From an uncultured Roseburia sp. (GTDB taxonomy: Bacteria > Bacillota > Clostridia > Lachnospirales > Lachnospiraceae), in NCBI GenBank assembly GCA_945928585.1, contig CAMENQ010000013.1:1-15505 (forward strand): a stretch of DNA of 15,505 nucleotides, given 5' to 3'. Below, piece after piece: positions 14,661 through 15,505 of the stretch. The translations under genes and the position numbers were made by a program. Below the pieces are notes generated by a model. That model was not told where the DNA came from and searched no databases. It saw only the letters and a program-made list of their open reading frames with translations. Position 1 is the stretch's first letter. Every line of letters starts with the position of its first letter.

Positions 14661-15505
14661 TGGTTTTATTGGAACAAACCTTTGTAAGCATATAGACAAG
14701 CAGCTTTATAATGTGTACAGCTTTGATATAGTTACTCCTGCTAAACAAAACAGTGACATAACATATCTTTCCGGTGATTTCTTTGACGAAGGCACATTGA
14801 AAAAGGCTATTGAGGGTATGGATATAATTTTTCATGCCATTAGTACGGTGAATCCGGGTAATTCCAACAGCCAGTATATGCGGGGATATGAAAAAGACTT
14901 TATCCAGACCATAAAGCTGTGCGAACTGGCAAATGAACAAAACTCAAAAATGATTTTCTTATCATCAGGGGGCACTGTATATGGAGAACAGACTGTACAG
15001 CCTATACTTGAGGATGTATGCCCGAAACCGATAAATCATTATGGCAACATAAAGCTTTGTATAGAAAATACCATAAGAACCTTTAACATTCAGAACAATG
15101 CAGCATTTCTTGTTGCCAGAATTTCAAATCCATATGGCCCGGGGCAGGATTTTAACAAAGGTGTAGGTTTTATCGATGCAGCCATAAAAAAGGCAATGGC
15201 AGGGGAAACCATAGAAATATGGGGAGACGGCAGCACAGAGAGAGATTATATATATATAGACAATGCATGTGATATGCTTTGCGCCATGATGGAATACGAA
15301 GGAAATGAGCATACATTTAATGTTGGTTCAAATTATGGATGTAATCAGAGACAGATTTTATCCATATTAAGAAAACTGGGACTGGATGTAAAGGTTGAAT
15401 ATAAAAACGCCAGAAGTGTGGATGTTCACAGGATTATATTGGATAATCACAGAATTATGGGCATTTGCAAGGAAGACATCATTACAATAGATGAGGGTAT
15501 CAGAA
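14629..15505 (+). CDS. NAD-dependent sugar-nucleotide epimerase/dehydratase (3' end cut by window)
   Basis: The reading frame is open from ATG 14629 to the window end, giving 292 complete codons without a stop. It is an extended short-chain dehydrogenase/reductase: GGNGFIG (9-15), acidic D33 after the second strand favouring NAD over NADP, SSGGTVYG (112-119), the catalytic YxxxK pair (Y138, K142), RISNPYGPGQ and the nucleotide-contact segment IWGDGSTERDYIYIDN. It resembles UDP-hexose 4-epimerases and related NDP-sugar enzymes and lacks the RmlB-specific TDEVYG. The start is set by AAAGGA at 14613-14618 and by the nucleotide-binding motif beginning at residue 9; it overlaps the upstream gene by 32 bases. 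It probably supplies a second sugar for the polymer or its side chain. Substrate is unknown; only a small C-terminal part should be missing. Confidence 0.85.
   Translation, partial: MKKNVLILGGNGFIGTNLCKHIDKQLYNVYSFDIVTPAKQNSDITYLSGDFFDEGTLKKAIEGMDIIFHAISTVNPGNSNSQYMRGYEKDFIQTIKLCELANEQNSKMIFLSSGGTVYGEQTVQPILEDVCPKPINHYGNIKLCIENTIRTFNIQNNAAFLVARISNPYGPGQDFNKGVGFIDAAIKKAMAGETIEIWGDGSTERDYIYIDNACDMLCAMMEYEGNEHTFNVGSNYGCNQRQILSILRKLGLDVKVEYKNARSVDVHRIILDNHRIMGICKEDIITIDEGIR

Noticed and set aside
1..15505. Mobile elements, CRISPR arrays, tRNA or rRNA genes
   Set aside because: No transposase, integrase, direct-repeat array or RNA-gene sequence was seen; codon and base use look uniform apart from mildly stronger bias in rfbB.

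Overview
The window reads as one AT-rich (roughly one-third G+C by eye) polysaccharide biosynthesis and export locus, with every supported gene on the + strand. ATA, AGA and CTT codons are heavily used, ribosome binding sites are strong AGGAGG types, and the promoters are sigma-A-like with extended -10 boxes. Together with the gene content this suggests a low-GC Firmicute, most likely a clostridial gut bacterium of the Lachnospiraceae type; the genus cannot be fixed from the sequence alone.

Layout. (1) 19-4081: a GT2 enzyme of the polyprenyl-phosphate sugar synthase type, a small DUF2304 membrane protein, rfbD (rmlD), and a large multipass DUF2142/GT-C-like protein. The two small genes plus the GT-C-like protein resemble the GacI/GacJ/GacL side-chain module of streptococcal rhamnose polysaccharides. 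(2) 4093-5328: rfbB (rmlB) alone, with its own promoter and an intrinsic terminator. (3) 5352-6392: a lipoprotein with sialidase/GH43-like beta-propeller features, isolated between that terminator and the next promoter. (4) 6461 to the window end: a second promoter drives a tightly packed operon: rfbA, rfbC, wzm and wzt (ABC export of a finished polymer; Wzt has a C-terminal sugar-binding domain), a SAM methyltransferase, a kinase-like protein with a beta-rich middle and a coiled-coil tail, a GT2 rhamnosyltransferase-like enzyme, a WsaF-like GT4 enzyme, and an NAD-dependent epimerase cut off by the window end.

Working together: RfbA, RfbB, RfbC and RfbD (all four are present) make dTDP-L-rhamnose. 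The GT2 and GT4 enzymes probably polymerise a rhamnose-containing chain in the cytoplasm, and Wzm/Wzt export it. The GT2/DUF2304/DUF2142 module may add a side group on the outer face. The most interesting point is that the methyltransferase and the kinase-like coiled-coil protein, lying directly after a Wzt with a carbohydrate-binding domain, look like a two-gene version of WbdD, the E. coli O9a enzyme that caps the chain with a methyl phosphate and sets its length with a coiled-coil ruler. This is an inference from motifs, domain order and context. No initiating (priming) glycosyltransferase, ligase, RNA gene, mobile element or CRISPR array is visible in the window, and no gene-free stretch exceeds 170 bases.
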